A stretch of DNA of 5,829 bases from Bacillota bacterium (lineage in GTDB: Bacteria > Bacillota > Clostridia > Clostridiales > Caloramatoraceae): contig JAEWEN010000037.1 in NCBI GenBank assembly GCA_023389275.1, forward strand, positions 1 to 5,829. The letters run 5' to 3'. Below the pieces are notes generated by a model. That model was not told the origin of the DNA. It was given only the letters and a program-made list of their open reading frames with translations, and did no database searches. Shown here one piece after another: positions 1-5,734 of the stretch. Numbering within the stretch: position 1 is the stretch's first letter; each line of letters opens with the position of its first letter. The position numbers were made by a program, and so were the translations under genes.

Positions 1-49
1 CTAAAACAAAATAATTAATTACTAGTCCTTTTCATAGGTTTATAAAATA

Positions 50-77
50 ATTATATCATTTTTTTTATATTTTACAA
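50..77 (-). promoter_or_regulatory. Possible leftward promoter downstream of the operon
   Basis: On the minus strand, TTGTAA (72-77) is followed after 16 bases by a perfect TATAAT (50-55). It would transcribe leftward out of the window into an unseen gene. The surroundings are extremely AT-rich, so a chance match is quite possible. The rest of 1-131 shows no open reading frame and no GC-rich hairpin followed by a T-run that would end the metQ transcript. Confidence 0.3.
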
Positions 78-131
78 CTTACACGATATAAATTAAGTAG
101 CTATATTTATTATGCTCATTTATTATAATTT

Positions 132-980
132 TTATTTTAATTCATCTGGTATAAACCAATAATTATCTTTATTATGCTCTTCCATATATTTTTTAAATTC
201 ATCGGATTTATAAGCATCAACTATAGCTTTTGCCCATTTAGCGTCTTTATTTTTAGCTTCAACTACAACTGCTAACTGAAGATCTTTTAAAACATCCTCT
301 GAAAGAAGTGACTTTTTAGGATCTACTTTAGAAGCGTATACAACACTTCCTGGAAGCACTCCATAATCTATTTCTGATAAAACTCTTGGAATTTGACTTG
401 AATCCATAGTTACAATCTCTATACCTTTAATATTTTCTGCTACATCATTTAGTGTAGCTTTTATAAGCTCAACGTTGTCTTTTATTTTTATCCATCCAGC
501 TTTTTGTAAAACAGCAAGTCCTCTAGCTAAGTTTGAAGGATCTTTTGGTATTGCAACCTTTGAACCTTTTTTTGCCTCATTAATAGATTTATGTTTATCT
601 GAGAAAAGTCCTGCTGGAACTGTAGGTATAGGTGTTAAATCTACTAGATTTACACCTTTATCTTTATTAAATGTTTTCATATATGCAGTATGCTGAGAAA
701 CATTAAAGTCAACTTCTCCCTCTGCTAATGCAGTATTATTCATTTGAAACTGTGAAAAATCAACTTTCTCTATAGTGTAACCTTTTTTCTCAAGAATAGG
801 CTTTACAGCATCTAGGAAAAGTATGTCATACGGTCCAGGTGATGCACCTAGTTTTATTGTTTTTTTCTCTTCTGGCTTAGCTGATGTTTCCTCGGTTTTA
901 CCTTTGCACCCTACAAGAGCTGCAACAGAAAGTACTAATATTAACCCTAAAGCTAATATTCTTTTAACAACTTTTTTCAT
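132..980 (-). CDS. metQ: MetQ/NlpA-family substrate-binding lipoprotein of an ABC importer
   Basis: This 282-residue protein would be the extracytoplasmic, membrane-anchored binding protein that delivers substrate to the MetN-MetI transporter encoded just upstream. The sequence shows a basic N-terminus, a hydrophobic core (residues 8-23) and a lipobox LVGC with the lipidated Cys at 25. A Glu/Lys-rich linker and an NlpA-type domain starting near KLGASPGP (43-50) follow. Family landmarks are DFNVSQHTAYM (91-101) and IPKDPSNLARGL (144-155). The ATG has a good GGGGG Shine-Dalgarno sequence 7 bases upstream and lies 17 bases after the metI stop. His97 and Arg153 match conserved pocket positions. 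The aromatic residue usually two before that His is Ser95, and the Asn of the usual YVN motif is not apparent near Leu234-Leu236. Family assignment is strong; methionine as substrate is inference only, and a Met-containing peptide or another amino acid derivative is possible. Confidence 0.9.
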   Translation of the reverse strand: MKKVVKRILALGLILVLSVAALVGCKGKTEETSAKPEEKKTIKLGASPGPYDILFLDAVKPILEKKGYTIEKVDFSQFQMNNTALAEGEVDFNVSQHTAYMKTFNKDKGVNLVDLTPIPTVPAGLFSDKHKSINEAKKGSKVAIPKDPSNLARGLAVLQKAGWIKIKDNVELIKATLNDVAENIKGIEIVTMDSSQIPRVLSEIDYGVLPGSVVYASKVDPKKSLLSEDVLKDLQLAVVVEAKNKDAKWAKAIVDAYKSDEFKKYMEEHNKDNYWFIPDELK

Positions 981-997
981 AAAATATCCCCCTTATT

Positions 998-1645
998 TTA
1001 GTGTCTAAGTTTTCTAGATATAAAATTCCCTATATTTTGAATAGCTTGTACAACTATTATTAATATAATAACCGTTATAACCATAACCATTGTGTCAAAT
1101 CTTTCGTAACCATAGGAAATAGCTAAATCCCCTATTCCCCCTGCTCCAACAACTCCTGCCATTGCAGAAGCTCCAACAAGCCCTATTGTTGCAGTGGTTA
1201 ATGAAAGTACTAAAGAGGGCATAGCCTCTGGTAGTAAAAAATATTTTATGATTTCAAATGTAGTTGCCCCCATTGCTTGAGCTGTTTCTACAATCCCTTT
1301 ATCAACTTCTAAAATGGAGTTTTCAATAAGCCTTGACATATAAGGTGCTATATAAACTGTTAATGGAACTATTGCTGCTTTCACCCCTATATATGTACCT
1401 GCAACAAACTTTGTAAAAGGAAGTATTGCTACTAAAAGTATAATAAATGGTAATGAACGAAACATATTAATAACTGCATTAAAACTACTGTAAACAACCT
1501 TATTTTCACTTATTCCATCTGGTCTAGTTAATACTAATATAATCGCTAAAACAAATGCTATTATGCTTCCTAAAAAAAGTGACCAACTTACCATAGTTAT
1601 AGTTTCTATAAAAGCTTTTAAAAGCTGTTCATTTGTTACTAACAT
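998..1645 (-). CDS. metI: MetI-like methionine-family ABC transporter permease (intact)
   Basis: This is the integral membrane permease of the importer, 215 residues, the usual length for MetI. Hydrophobic segments lie near residues 15-40, 57-77, 88-108, 143-165 and 183-205, consistent with a five-helix MetI fold. The cytoplasmic EAA coupling loop that contacts the ATPase spans about 117-142, with AMGAT at 124-128 and LLPEAMPS following. The RSLPF motif (63-67) is also typical of the family. The ATG overlaps the end of metN by 7 bases, and its ribosome binding site (AAAGGA, 1656-1661) lies inside the metN coding region, so translation is probably coupled. It pairs with the MetN encoded upstream and the MetQ encoded downstream. 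The sequence shows nothing missing. Confidence 0.95.
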   Translation of the reverse strand: MLVTNEQLLKAFIETITMVSWSLFLGSIIAFVLAIILVLTRPDGISENKVVYSSFNAVINMFRSLPFIILLVAILPFTKFVAGTYIGVKAAIVPLTVYIAPYMSRLIENSILEVDKGIVETAQAMGATTFEIIKYFLLPEAMPSLVLSLTTATIGLVGASAMAGVVGAGGIGDLAISYGYERFDTMVMVITVIILIIVVQAIQNIGNFISRKLRH

Positions 1646-2655
1646 AAGCTATCCATCCTTTCCACAGCTATGTTTTTCTGTTTTATATAATTAAAGGCTT
1701 TCTTAACTTCTTCATTACTTCCCTCTAGAGATAATAATAAATCTGTAAATGCCTTCTCCTTTATTTCTGTTACTGTAGCAGATAATAAATTAATACTTAC
1801 ATCAAAGTTTTTAGCAATATCTGATATTATGTACCCCTTTCTATCTTCACTTACATAGGTTAAGTTAAAAGCTACGCAGTTCTTTTGATTATTCAATAAA
1901 GACTTACCTACCTTTTTATTTAATATAGTTTTTACAAAATCTTTAGTTGTTTCATGTTTTGGATCTCCAAAAACATCTACAACATTTCCTTGCTCTACTA
2001 TCTCTCCATCTTCCATAACAGCTACCTTATTACAAATCTCTTTTATAACATTCATTTCATGGGTTATTATTAATATGGTAATTCCCATTTCATCATGAAT
2101 TCTTTTTAAAAGATTTAATATAGATTGTGTAGTTTTAGGATCAAGTGCTGATGTTGCCTCATCACAAAGTAAAATAGATGGGTTTGTAGCAAGAGATCTT
2201 GCTATTGCTACTCTTTGTTTTTGTCCCCCTGAAAGCTTTGAAGGATAGGTATTTGCCTTATCTTTGAGTCCAACAAAATCTAAAAGTTCATAAACTCTTT
2301 TTTCAATTTCTTCTTTAGACTTTTTTTCAAGAATTAATGGAATAGCTATATTGTCATAAACTGTTTTTGAGTTAAGAAGATTAAAGTTTTGAAATATCAT
2401 ACCTATACTTTTTCTAATGTTTCTTAATTCACTTTTACTAAGATTTAATAGATTTTTTCCATTAACTACAACTTCTCCTTCTGTAGGTTTTTCAAGAAGG
2501 TTTACAAGTCTTACAAGTGTACTTTTTCCTGCTCCACTATAACCTATAAATCCAAATATATCTCCTTTATCAATGTGTACATTTATATTTTTAAGGGCTT
2601 GTACTTTTGTATTCTTATTTTTAAATACTTTGTTTACATTTTTTATAGTTATCAA
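1639..2655 (-). CDS. metN: MetN-like ABC transporter ATPase with C-terminal NIL domain (intact)
   Basis: This is the ATP-hydrolysing subunit of the MetNIQ-type importer; two copies would sit under the MetI dimer. Numbered from the preferred TTG start (338 residues), all motifs are present: Walker A GYSGAGKST (38-46), Q-loop Gln89, signature LSGGQ (141-145), Walker B ILLCDE (161-166), D-loop SALD and H-loop His199. Residues about 260-335 form the C-terminal NIL (ACT-like) domain. In characterised methionine importers this domain binds internal methionine and shuts transport down, so this copy may be feedback-inhibited. I prefer the TTG at 2655 because AGAGGTG (2662-2668) sits 6 bases upstream and the resulting start MITIKNVNKVF aligns with the start of the degenerate upstream copy. 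A GTG at 2664 would add three residues but would overlap that binding site. The 3' end overlaps metI by 7 bases. Confidence 0.94.
   Translation of the reverse strand: MITIKNVNKVFKNKNTKVQALKNINVHIDKGDIFGFIGYSGAGKSTLVRLVNLLEKPTEGEVVVNGKNLLNLSKSELRNIRKSIGMIFQNFNLLNSKTVYDNIAIPLILEKKSKEEIEKRVYELLDFVGLKDKANTYPSKLSGGQKQRVAIARSLATNPSILLCDEATSALDPKTTQSILNLLKRIHDEMGITILIITHEMNVIKEICNKVAVMEDGEIVEQGNVVDVFGDPKHETTKDFVKTILNKKVGKSLLNNQKNCVAFNLTYVSEDRKGYIISDIAKNFDVSINLLSATVTEIKEKAFTDLLLSLEGSNEEVKKAFNYIKQKNIAVERMDSLC
1651..1662 (-). promoter_or_regulatory. metI ribosome binding site inside the metN 3' end (copy 1 of a repeated 12-mer)
   Basis: The 12 bases GAAAGGATGGAT encode Glu-Arg-Met-Asp of the MetN C-terminus and also carry the AAAGGA that can pair with 16S rRNA, 5 bases (from the 12-mer's end) before the metI ATG. 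The identical 12-mer with the same 5-base spacing occurs at 3096-3107 ahead of the truncated permease. Confidence 0.75.
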
Positions 2656-2670
2656 TTTTTTCACCTCTTA

Positions 2671-3090
2671 CTAAAAATTATCTCCCTTAAATACAAAGTA
2701 CCTTATAATCTCAAGCTTTGTAGCTCCCATTGCCTTTGCTACTTGTAGTATTTCTTTATTTAATGGAAGTAAATTTTTTTCTATAAAAGCTACAATATAA
2801 GGAACTATATAAATATATAAAGGTATATAGCCTTCTATGACTTGTATTAAACTTTTAGTACTAGGAAGTAGTAACAAAAACACTACTCCAAAAGGCAAAA
2901 CTCCTAATATATTAACTAAAGTTTTTATTATTTTATAAAGTCTTTTATTTTCTAATATCCCCTTTGGCTTTATTAAAACTAAAGTCAATGCTAAAGGAAT
3001 AGATATTAAAACAGCAAAAACAAATGCTAGAAATATTACTAAGCTTGTATCTAAAAATGCATTAAAAAATGCTTCATAGTTTATGAACAT
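2671..3090 (-). CDS. Truncated MetI-like permease, lacking the C-terminal third (likely a gene remnant)
   Basis: This 139-residue protein is a paralogue of the downstream MetI. It keeps the N-terminal hydrophobic segments (about 15-40, 57-76 and 88-104), the VLPF motif matching RSLPF, and the first half of the EAA loop (VAKAMGATKLEIIRYF, 117-132). It then stops within seven residues, where the intact copy continues for about 80 residues with its last two membrane helices. The other residues align well and there is no internal stop. The ATG overlaps the end of the degenerate ATPase gene by 10 bases and has AAAGGA ahead of it, so it is probably translated. The stop lies 15 bases before the preferred metN start. 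It is unlikely to form a normal translocation path. It may be a decaying duplicate, or less likely a small membrane accessory subunit. Confidence 0.8.
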   Translation of the reverse strand: MFINYEAFFNAFLDTSLVIFLAFVFAVLISIPLALTLVLIKPKGILENKRLYKIIKTLVNILGVLPFGVVFLLLLPSTKSLIQVIEGYIPLYIYIVPYIVAFIEKNLLPLNKEILQVAKAMGATKLEIIRYFVFKGDNF

Positions 3091-3818
3091 TTAATATCCA
3101 TCCTTTCTAAACAATATATTTTACTTTTAGGATTACTAACTATTTCAGAAATACTTCCTATTTCCTCTATTTTTCCTTTTTCTATAATAGCTAGTTTATT
3201 ACATATAGTTTTTGCAACCATTATTTTATTAGTTGATAATACAATAGTTACATTTGTTTCTCTATGAATACGTTTTAAAATATTTAGTGTAGACCTTGTA
3301 AATTCATTATTAAATTTTCCCGTTATATCCTCACATAAAAGCACAAGTGGCTTTGCAACTATTGCTCTTGCAATTGCTATACGATACTTTTCTTCATATG
3401 ATAAATTAAAAGGATATTCACATGCTTTATCACTAAGATTTACAAAATCTAAGCTTTTATATATTCTTTCTCTCATTTCCTCTATTGGAAACCTTTCTAA
3501 AATTAAAGGTATTTGTAAGTTTTCATAAACTGTTTTAGATTCTATAATGTTTTCATTTTTAAAAACCATACCTATTCTTTTCCTAATTGTGTTTAAATTT
3601 CTATCATTAAGTCCTAAAACATCTACTTTATCAACTAAAATTCTTCCTTTAGTAGGCTCTTCAAGAAGGTTTATCATTTTAAGCAATGTAGCTGTTTCTA
3701 AAGAATCTTTTCCTACAAATCCAAATATATCGCCTTTATCAATTTTTATATTTATATCTTTAATATCTTCTCTATTTTCATTTTCAAATACTTTATTAAC
3801 GTTTACAAAATCTATCAT
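3081..3818 (-). CDS. Catalytically degenerate MetN-like ABC ATPase without NIL domain
   Basis: This 245-residue protein (from the preferred ATG at 3818) aligns with the downstream MetN over its whole ATPase domain. Conserved blocks include NVNKVF, DKGDIFGF, SKTVYEN, IPLILE, AIARA and NILKRIH. Every nucleotide-handling motif is altered: Walker A reads GKDSLETAT (36-44, no Lys or Ser/Thr pair), the Q-loop Gln is Lys87, the signature is LSYEE (139-143), the Walker B acidic pair is Glu-Asp instead of Asp-Glu (163-164), the D-loop is GKFN, and the H-loop His is Asn197. ATP binding and hydrolysis are therefore very unlikely. The NIL domain is absent, but the tail LERMD resembles the end of intact MetN. 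GGGGG (3827-3831), overlapping the stop of the hydrolase gene, favours the ATG at 3818 (8-base spacing) over the one at 3824 (2-base spacing). It is either a pseudo-ATPase with a structural role or a duplicate drifting without disruption. Confidence 0.85.
   Translation of the reverse strand: MIDFVNVNKVFENENREDIKDINIKIDKGDIFGFVGKDSLETATLLKMINLLEEPTKGRILVDKVDVLGLNDRNLNTIRKRIGMVFKNENIIESKTVYENLQIPLILERFPIEEMRERIYKSLDFVNLSDKACEYPFNLSYEEKYRIAIARAIVAKPLVLLCEDITGKFNNEFTRSTLNILKRIHRETNVTIVLSTNKIMVAKTICNKLAIIEKGKIEEIGSISEIVSNPKSKIYCLERMDIKCS
3096..3107 (-). promoter_or_regulatory. Ribosome binding site of the truncated permease (copy 2 of the repeated 12-mer)
   Basis: GAAAGGATGGAT is identical to the site at 1651-1662 and again ends 5 bases before the ATG of a metI-type gene. 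It encodes Glu-Arg-Met-Asp near the C-terminus of the degenerate ATPase, although the NIL domain that normally precedes this tail is missing. Confidence 0.7.
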
Positions 3819-3830
3819 TTTCATATCCCC

Positions 3831-4991
3831 CTAGATGCCTAAATTGTCTAGGGTTTTAAATGCTATATCAGCAAAATACTTAGCTGAAGGTAATATAACA
3901 GATGTATCTATAGTAAACTTAGGATGGTGATTTGGGTAACTTTCTCCTGTTCCTATATTAATAAATGCACCTTCTATAAATTCTTGGTAATAAGCAAAGT
4001 CTTCTCCTCCAAGTGAAGGTGGAAGATCTACAATGTTTAAACTGTTTTCTTTAGCTACATTTTGAGCAACTTTAATCCACTTAGGATGATTATTTGTAGC
4101 AGGAGGTCCTTGATGCCATATAAACTCTACATCTCCACCAAAGCTAGTTGCTATACCCTTTGATATTGACTCCATTTTTTGTGGTATTAGTTTTCTTGTT
4201 TCTTTTTTAAGTGTTCTAACTGTTCCCTCTATATATGCATCTTCAGGAATAACATTCCACGTTGTTCCACTGTGAATATTTGTAACACTTATTAATGCAC
4301 TATCAAAAGCACTTAAGTTTCTGCTTACTATTGTTTGAAGTGCTGTAACTATATAAGATGAAATAACAATTGGGTCTACTCCTTCTTCTGGATGAGCACC
4401 ATGTGTACCTACCCCTTTTACTTTAATTTCAAATCTATCTACAGCTGCTGTTGGAGGTGCTACATCAACTGCAACTTCCCCTACTTTAAGGCTACGAGAA
4501 TTGTGAATTCCATATATAGCTTTTACATCTTCAAGTACCCCTGTTTTTATAACTTCCTCTGCACCGTGTCCTGTTTCTTCAGCTGGCTGAAATATAAATT
4601 TTACTGTTCCATTTAACTTGTCTTGATTTTGCTTAATTAAATAAGCAGCACCAAGTATAGTTGTTATATGAAAATCATGGCCACAAGCATGCATTACTCC
4701 ATTATTTTTTGATGAAAACTCAAGTTCAGTTTCTTCATTTACTTCTAAAGCATCAATATCACATCTTAAAGCTATAACAGGCTCCTTTGTTTTTCCCTCT
4801 ATTTTAGCTATAAGCCCTGTTCTAAGTGGAAGGTCTAAAACTTCTATATCTACAGCTTCTAAAAGCTCTTTTATTTTTCTAGTTGTTTCAAATTCCTTGT
4901 TAGATACTTCAGGGTATTGATGAAACATTTTGTAACACATAGTAAGTTCACCTTCTAAGTTATTTATTATATTTTTTAAATTTGTTACCAT
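3831..4991 (-). CDS. M20-family metal-dependent amidohydrolase (N-acyl amino acid / peptide hydrolase type)
   Basis: This is a cytoplasmic metallo-amidohydrolase of the M20D type, which cleaves amide bonds of N-acyl amino acids or small peptides. The preferred product is 386 residues, full family length. Metal and catalytic motifs are visible: HACGHD (101-106, with Cys103 and His105), QPAEE (135-139, with the catalytic/metal Glu pair), GIH (His163) and NHHP (354-357). GEDFAYY (329-335) is also family-typical. The VKGVGTHGAHP stretch (about 190-201) marks the dimerisation/lid domain. There is no signal peptide. GGGAG (5001-5005) directly abuts the ATG at 5000 but lies 9 bases from the in-frame ATG at 4991, so I prefer 4991. 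It is the first gene of the operon, 12 bases ahead of the degenerate ATPase. Sitting in front of a MetNIQ-type importer suggests it processes the imported compound. Related enzymes act on N-acetyl-cysteine-like, N-acetyl-diaminopimelate or auxin-conjugate substrates; the exact one cannot be read here. Confidence 0.92.
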   Translation of the reverse strand: MVTNLKNIINNLEGELTMCYKMFHQYPEVSNKEFETTRKIKELLEAVDIEVLDLPLRTGLIAKIEGKTKEPVIALRCDIDALEVNEETELEFSSKNNGVMHACGHDFHITTILGAAYLIKQNQDKLNGTVKFIFQPAEETGHGAEEVIKTGVLEDVKAIYGIHNSRSLKVGEVAVDVAPPTAAVDRFEIKVKGVGTHGAHPEEGVDPIVISSYIVTALQTIVSRNLSAFDSALISVTNIHSGTTWNVIPEDAYIEGTVRTLKKETRKLIPQKMESISKGIATSFGGDVEFIWHQGPPATNNHPKWIKVAQNVAKENSLNIVDLPPSLGGEDFAYYQEFIEGAFINIGTGESYPNHHPKFTIDTSVILPSAKYFADIAFKTLDNLGI

Positions 4992-5071
4992 ACGAATCAT
5001 CTCCCTTTCATAATAAGTTTTTCATTTCCTATTTATTCACTATATTAACTAGGAATTAAAATTGTTACTAG

Positions 5072-5100
5072 ATTATACCATGGTAAAAATTAGGTGTCAA
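5072..5100 (-). promoter_or_regulatory. Consensus sigma-A promoter of the hydrolase-transporter operon
   Basis: On the minus strand TTGACA (5095-5100) and TATAAT (5072-5077) are both perfect matches, separated by exactly 17 bases (5078-5094). Transcription would begin around 5063-5066, giving a leader of roughly 70 bases before the hydrolase ATG. That is too short for a SAM riboswitch or a T-box. The spacer holds a 10-bp palindrome, TACCATGGTA (5076-5085), which overlaps the -10 box and is a candidate repressor site. Confidence 0.88.
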
Positions 5101-5200
5101 TCAACAAAATAGGTTTTTAGTGAATACAAACCATAAATTAAGGAAATAAATATTTAATAGTCAGTATGGTAAGAACAATTTAAACATTATTTAAATGTTA

Positions 5201-5231
5201 TTGACAAGTATAGAAAAAATAAATTTATAAT
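5201..5231 (+). promoter_or_regulatory. Possible rightward promoter with long spacer
   Basis: TTGACA (5201-5206) and TATAAT (5226-5231) are both perfect but 19 bases apart, longer than the optimum. A 6-bp inverted repeat, AACATT/AATGTT (5183-5188 and 5194-5199), ends one base before the -35 box. It would drive transcription toward the IS607 remnant, divergent from the metabolic operon. Confidence 0.4.
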
Positions 5232-5270
5232 TGATAAATAATATTAGTATCATGTCGTAAATTGTATTAT

Positions 5271-5299
5271 TTGATAGTAATTTGCAAAAGGTCTATAAT
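5271..5299 (+). promoter_or_regulatory. Rightward promoter, probably for the IS607-family genes
   Basis: TTGATA (5271-5276, five of six matches) and a perfect TATAAT (5294-5299) are separated by 17 bases. Transcription would start near 5305-5307, about 130 bases before the tnpA start codon. The leader holds two ribosome-binding-like sequences, AGAAGGA (5310-5316) and AGAAGGAG (5352-5359). They precede only tiny open frames of 12 and 4 codons that overlap as ATGA at 5360-5363. I see no recognisable protein in 5300-5408. Confidence 0.6.
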
Positions 5300-5408
5300 A
5301 TAAAAAATCAGAAGGAACAGAAATTTGTTCACTATTAACTTATCTTATAGCAGAAGGAGATGATAAATAGTTAATCAAAATAATACATATATATTCAAAT
5401 ATAGCACA

Positions 5409-5437
5409 ATATAATCACAGAAGGGTTGTGATTATAT
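5409..5437 (+). promoter_or_regulatory. Hairpin enclosing the tnpA ribosome binding site
   Basis: An 11-bp perfect inverted repeat (5409-5419 ATATAATCACA, 5427-5437 TGTGATTATAT) encloses a 7-base loop, GAAGGGT, that holds the tnpA Shine-Dalgarno sequence. The right arm also takes in the first two bases of the tnpA ATG (5436-5438). In RNA the start region would be folded. Similar folds are known to keep transposase translation low in other elements such as IS200; extending that role to this one is inference. As DNA it could equally be a protein-binding palindrome. Confidence 0.7.
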
Positions 5438-5734
5438 GGGAAAACATTATAAACATAAAGAATTTGCAGAATTATTAAATGCATCGGTTATTACATCAAG
5501 AGATTCAACTTCTAATCAAAAGTATGATTTGAAAAATCAAGTAGAATTTCTTAAACAATATATGTAAAAGTTATAGTTGTAAATGATGAAAGTCTTTCCC
5601 CAAAGGAAGAATTAGTCCAAGATATAATATCTATATTACATATATTTAGTTGCAGAATATACGGTTTAAGAAAATACAATAAAAAAATTAAGGAGAATGA
5701 AAAAGTTGAAAAGAGCATACAAAACAGAGATTAA
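5436..5734 (+). pseudogene. tnpA: IS607-family serine recombinase (tnpA), remnant with two internal deletions
   Basis: The intact IS607 TnpA is about 200 residues: a MerR-like helix-turn-helix followed by a small serine-recombinase domain. Here three pieces remain. The first 18 codons match the N-terminal helix (KHKEFAELLNASV). They join directly to SRDSTSNQKYDLKNQVEFLKQY, which matches the segment around the nucleophilic Ser (Ser24 here). The second DNA-binding half and about 40-50 residues between are gone. That frame stops at 5565-5567. A shifted frame (about 5561-5734) then carries the C-terminal part, KVIVVNDESLSPKEELVQD through GLRKYNKKIKENE, so most of the catalytic domain is also lost. 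No active recombinase can be made. The start has AGAAGGG 10 bases upstream, within a hairpin loop, and the 3' end overlaps tnpB by 38 bases. Confidence 0.85.

Noticed and set aside
41..68. Weak hairpin TATAA/TTATA followed by a T-run as a terminator
   Set aside because: The stem is five A-T pairs only, and the T-run is on the plus strand, the wrong direction to end the metQ transcript.
1..131. A minus-strand gene end at the left edge
   Set aside because: Stops occur in all plausible short frames and the only ATG, near position 36, opens a six-codon frame.
475..696. Plus-strand open frames inside metQ (also 823-1008), the degenerate metN (3547-3834) and the hydrolase (4392-4616)
   Set aside because: They lie antisense to well-supported genes, have no family resemblance or plausible ribosome binding site, and arise from AT-rich coding sequence read backward.
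4992..5100. SAM riboswitch or T-box ahead of the hydrolase-transporter operon
   Set aside because: The leader from the consensus promoter is only about 70 bases, with none of the conserved S-box or T-box helices and no terminator hairpin.
5299..5370. Short plus-strand frame ending LIAEGDDK as a gene remnant
   Set aside because: It is 23 codons with no start codon and no recognisable family; it may be chance.
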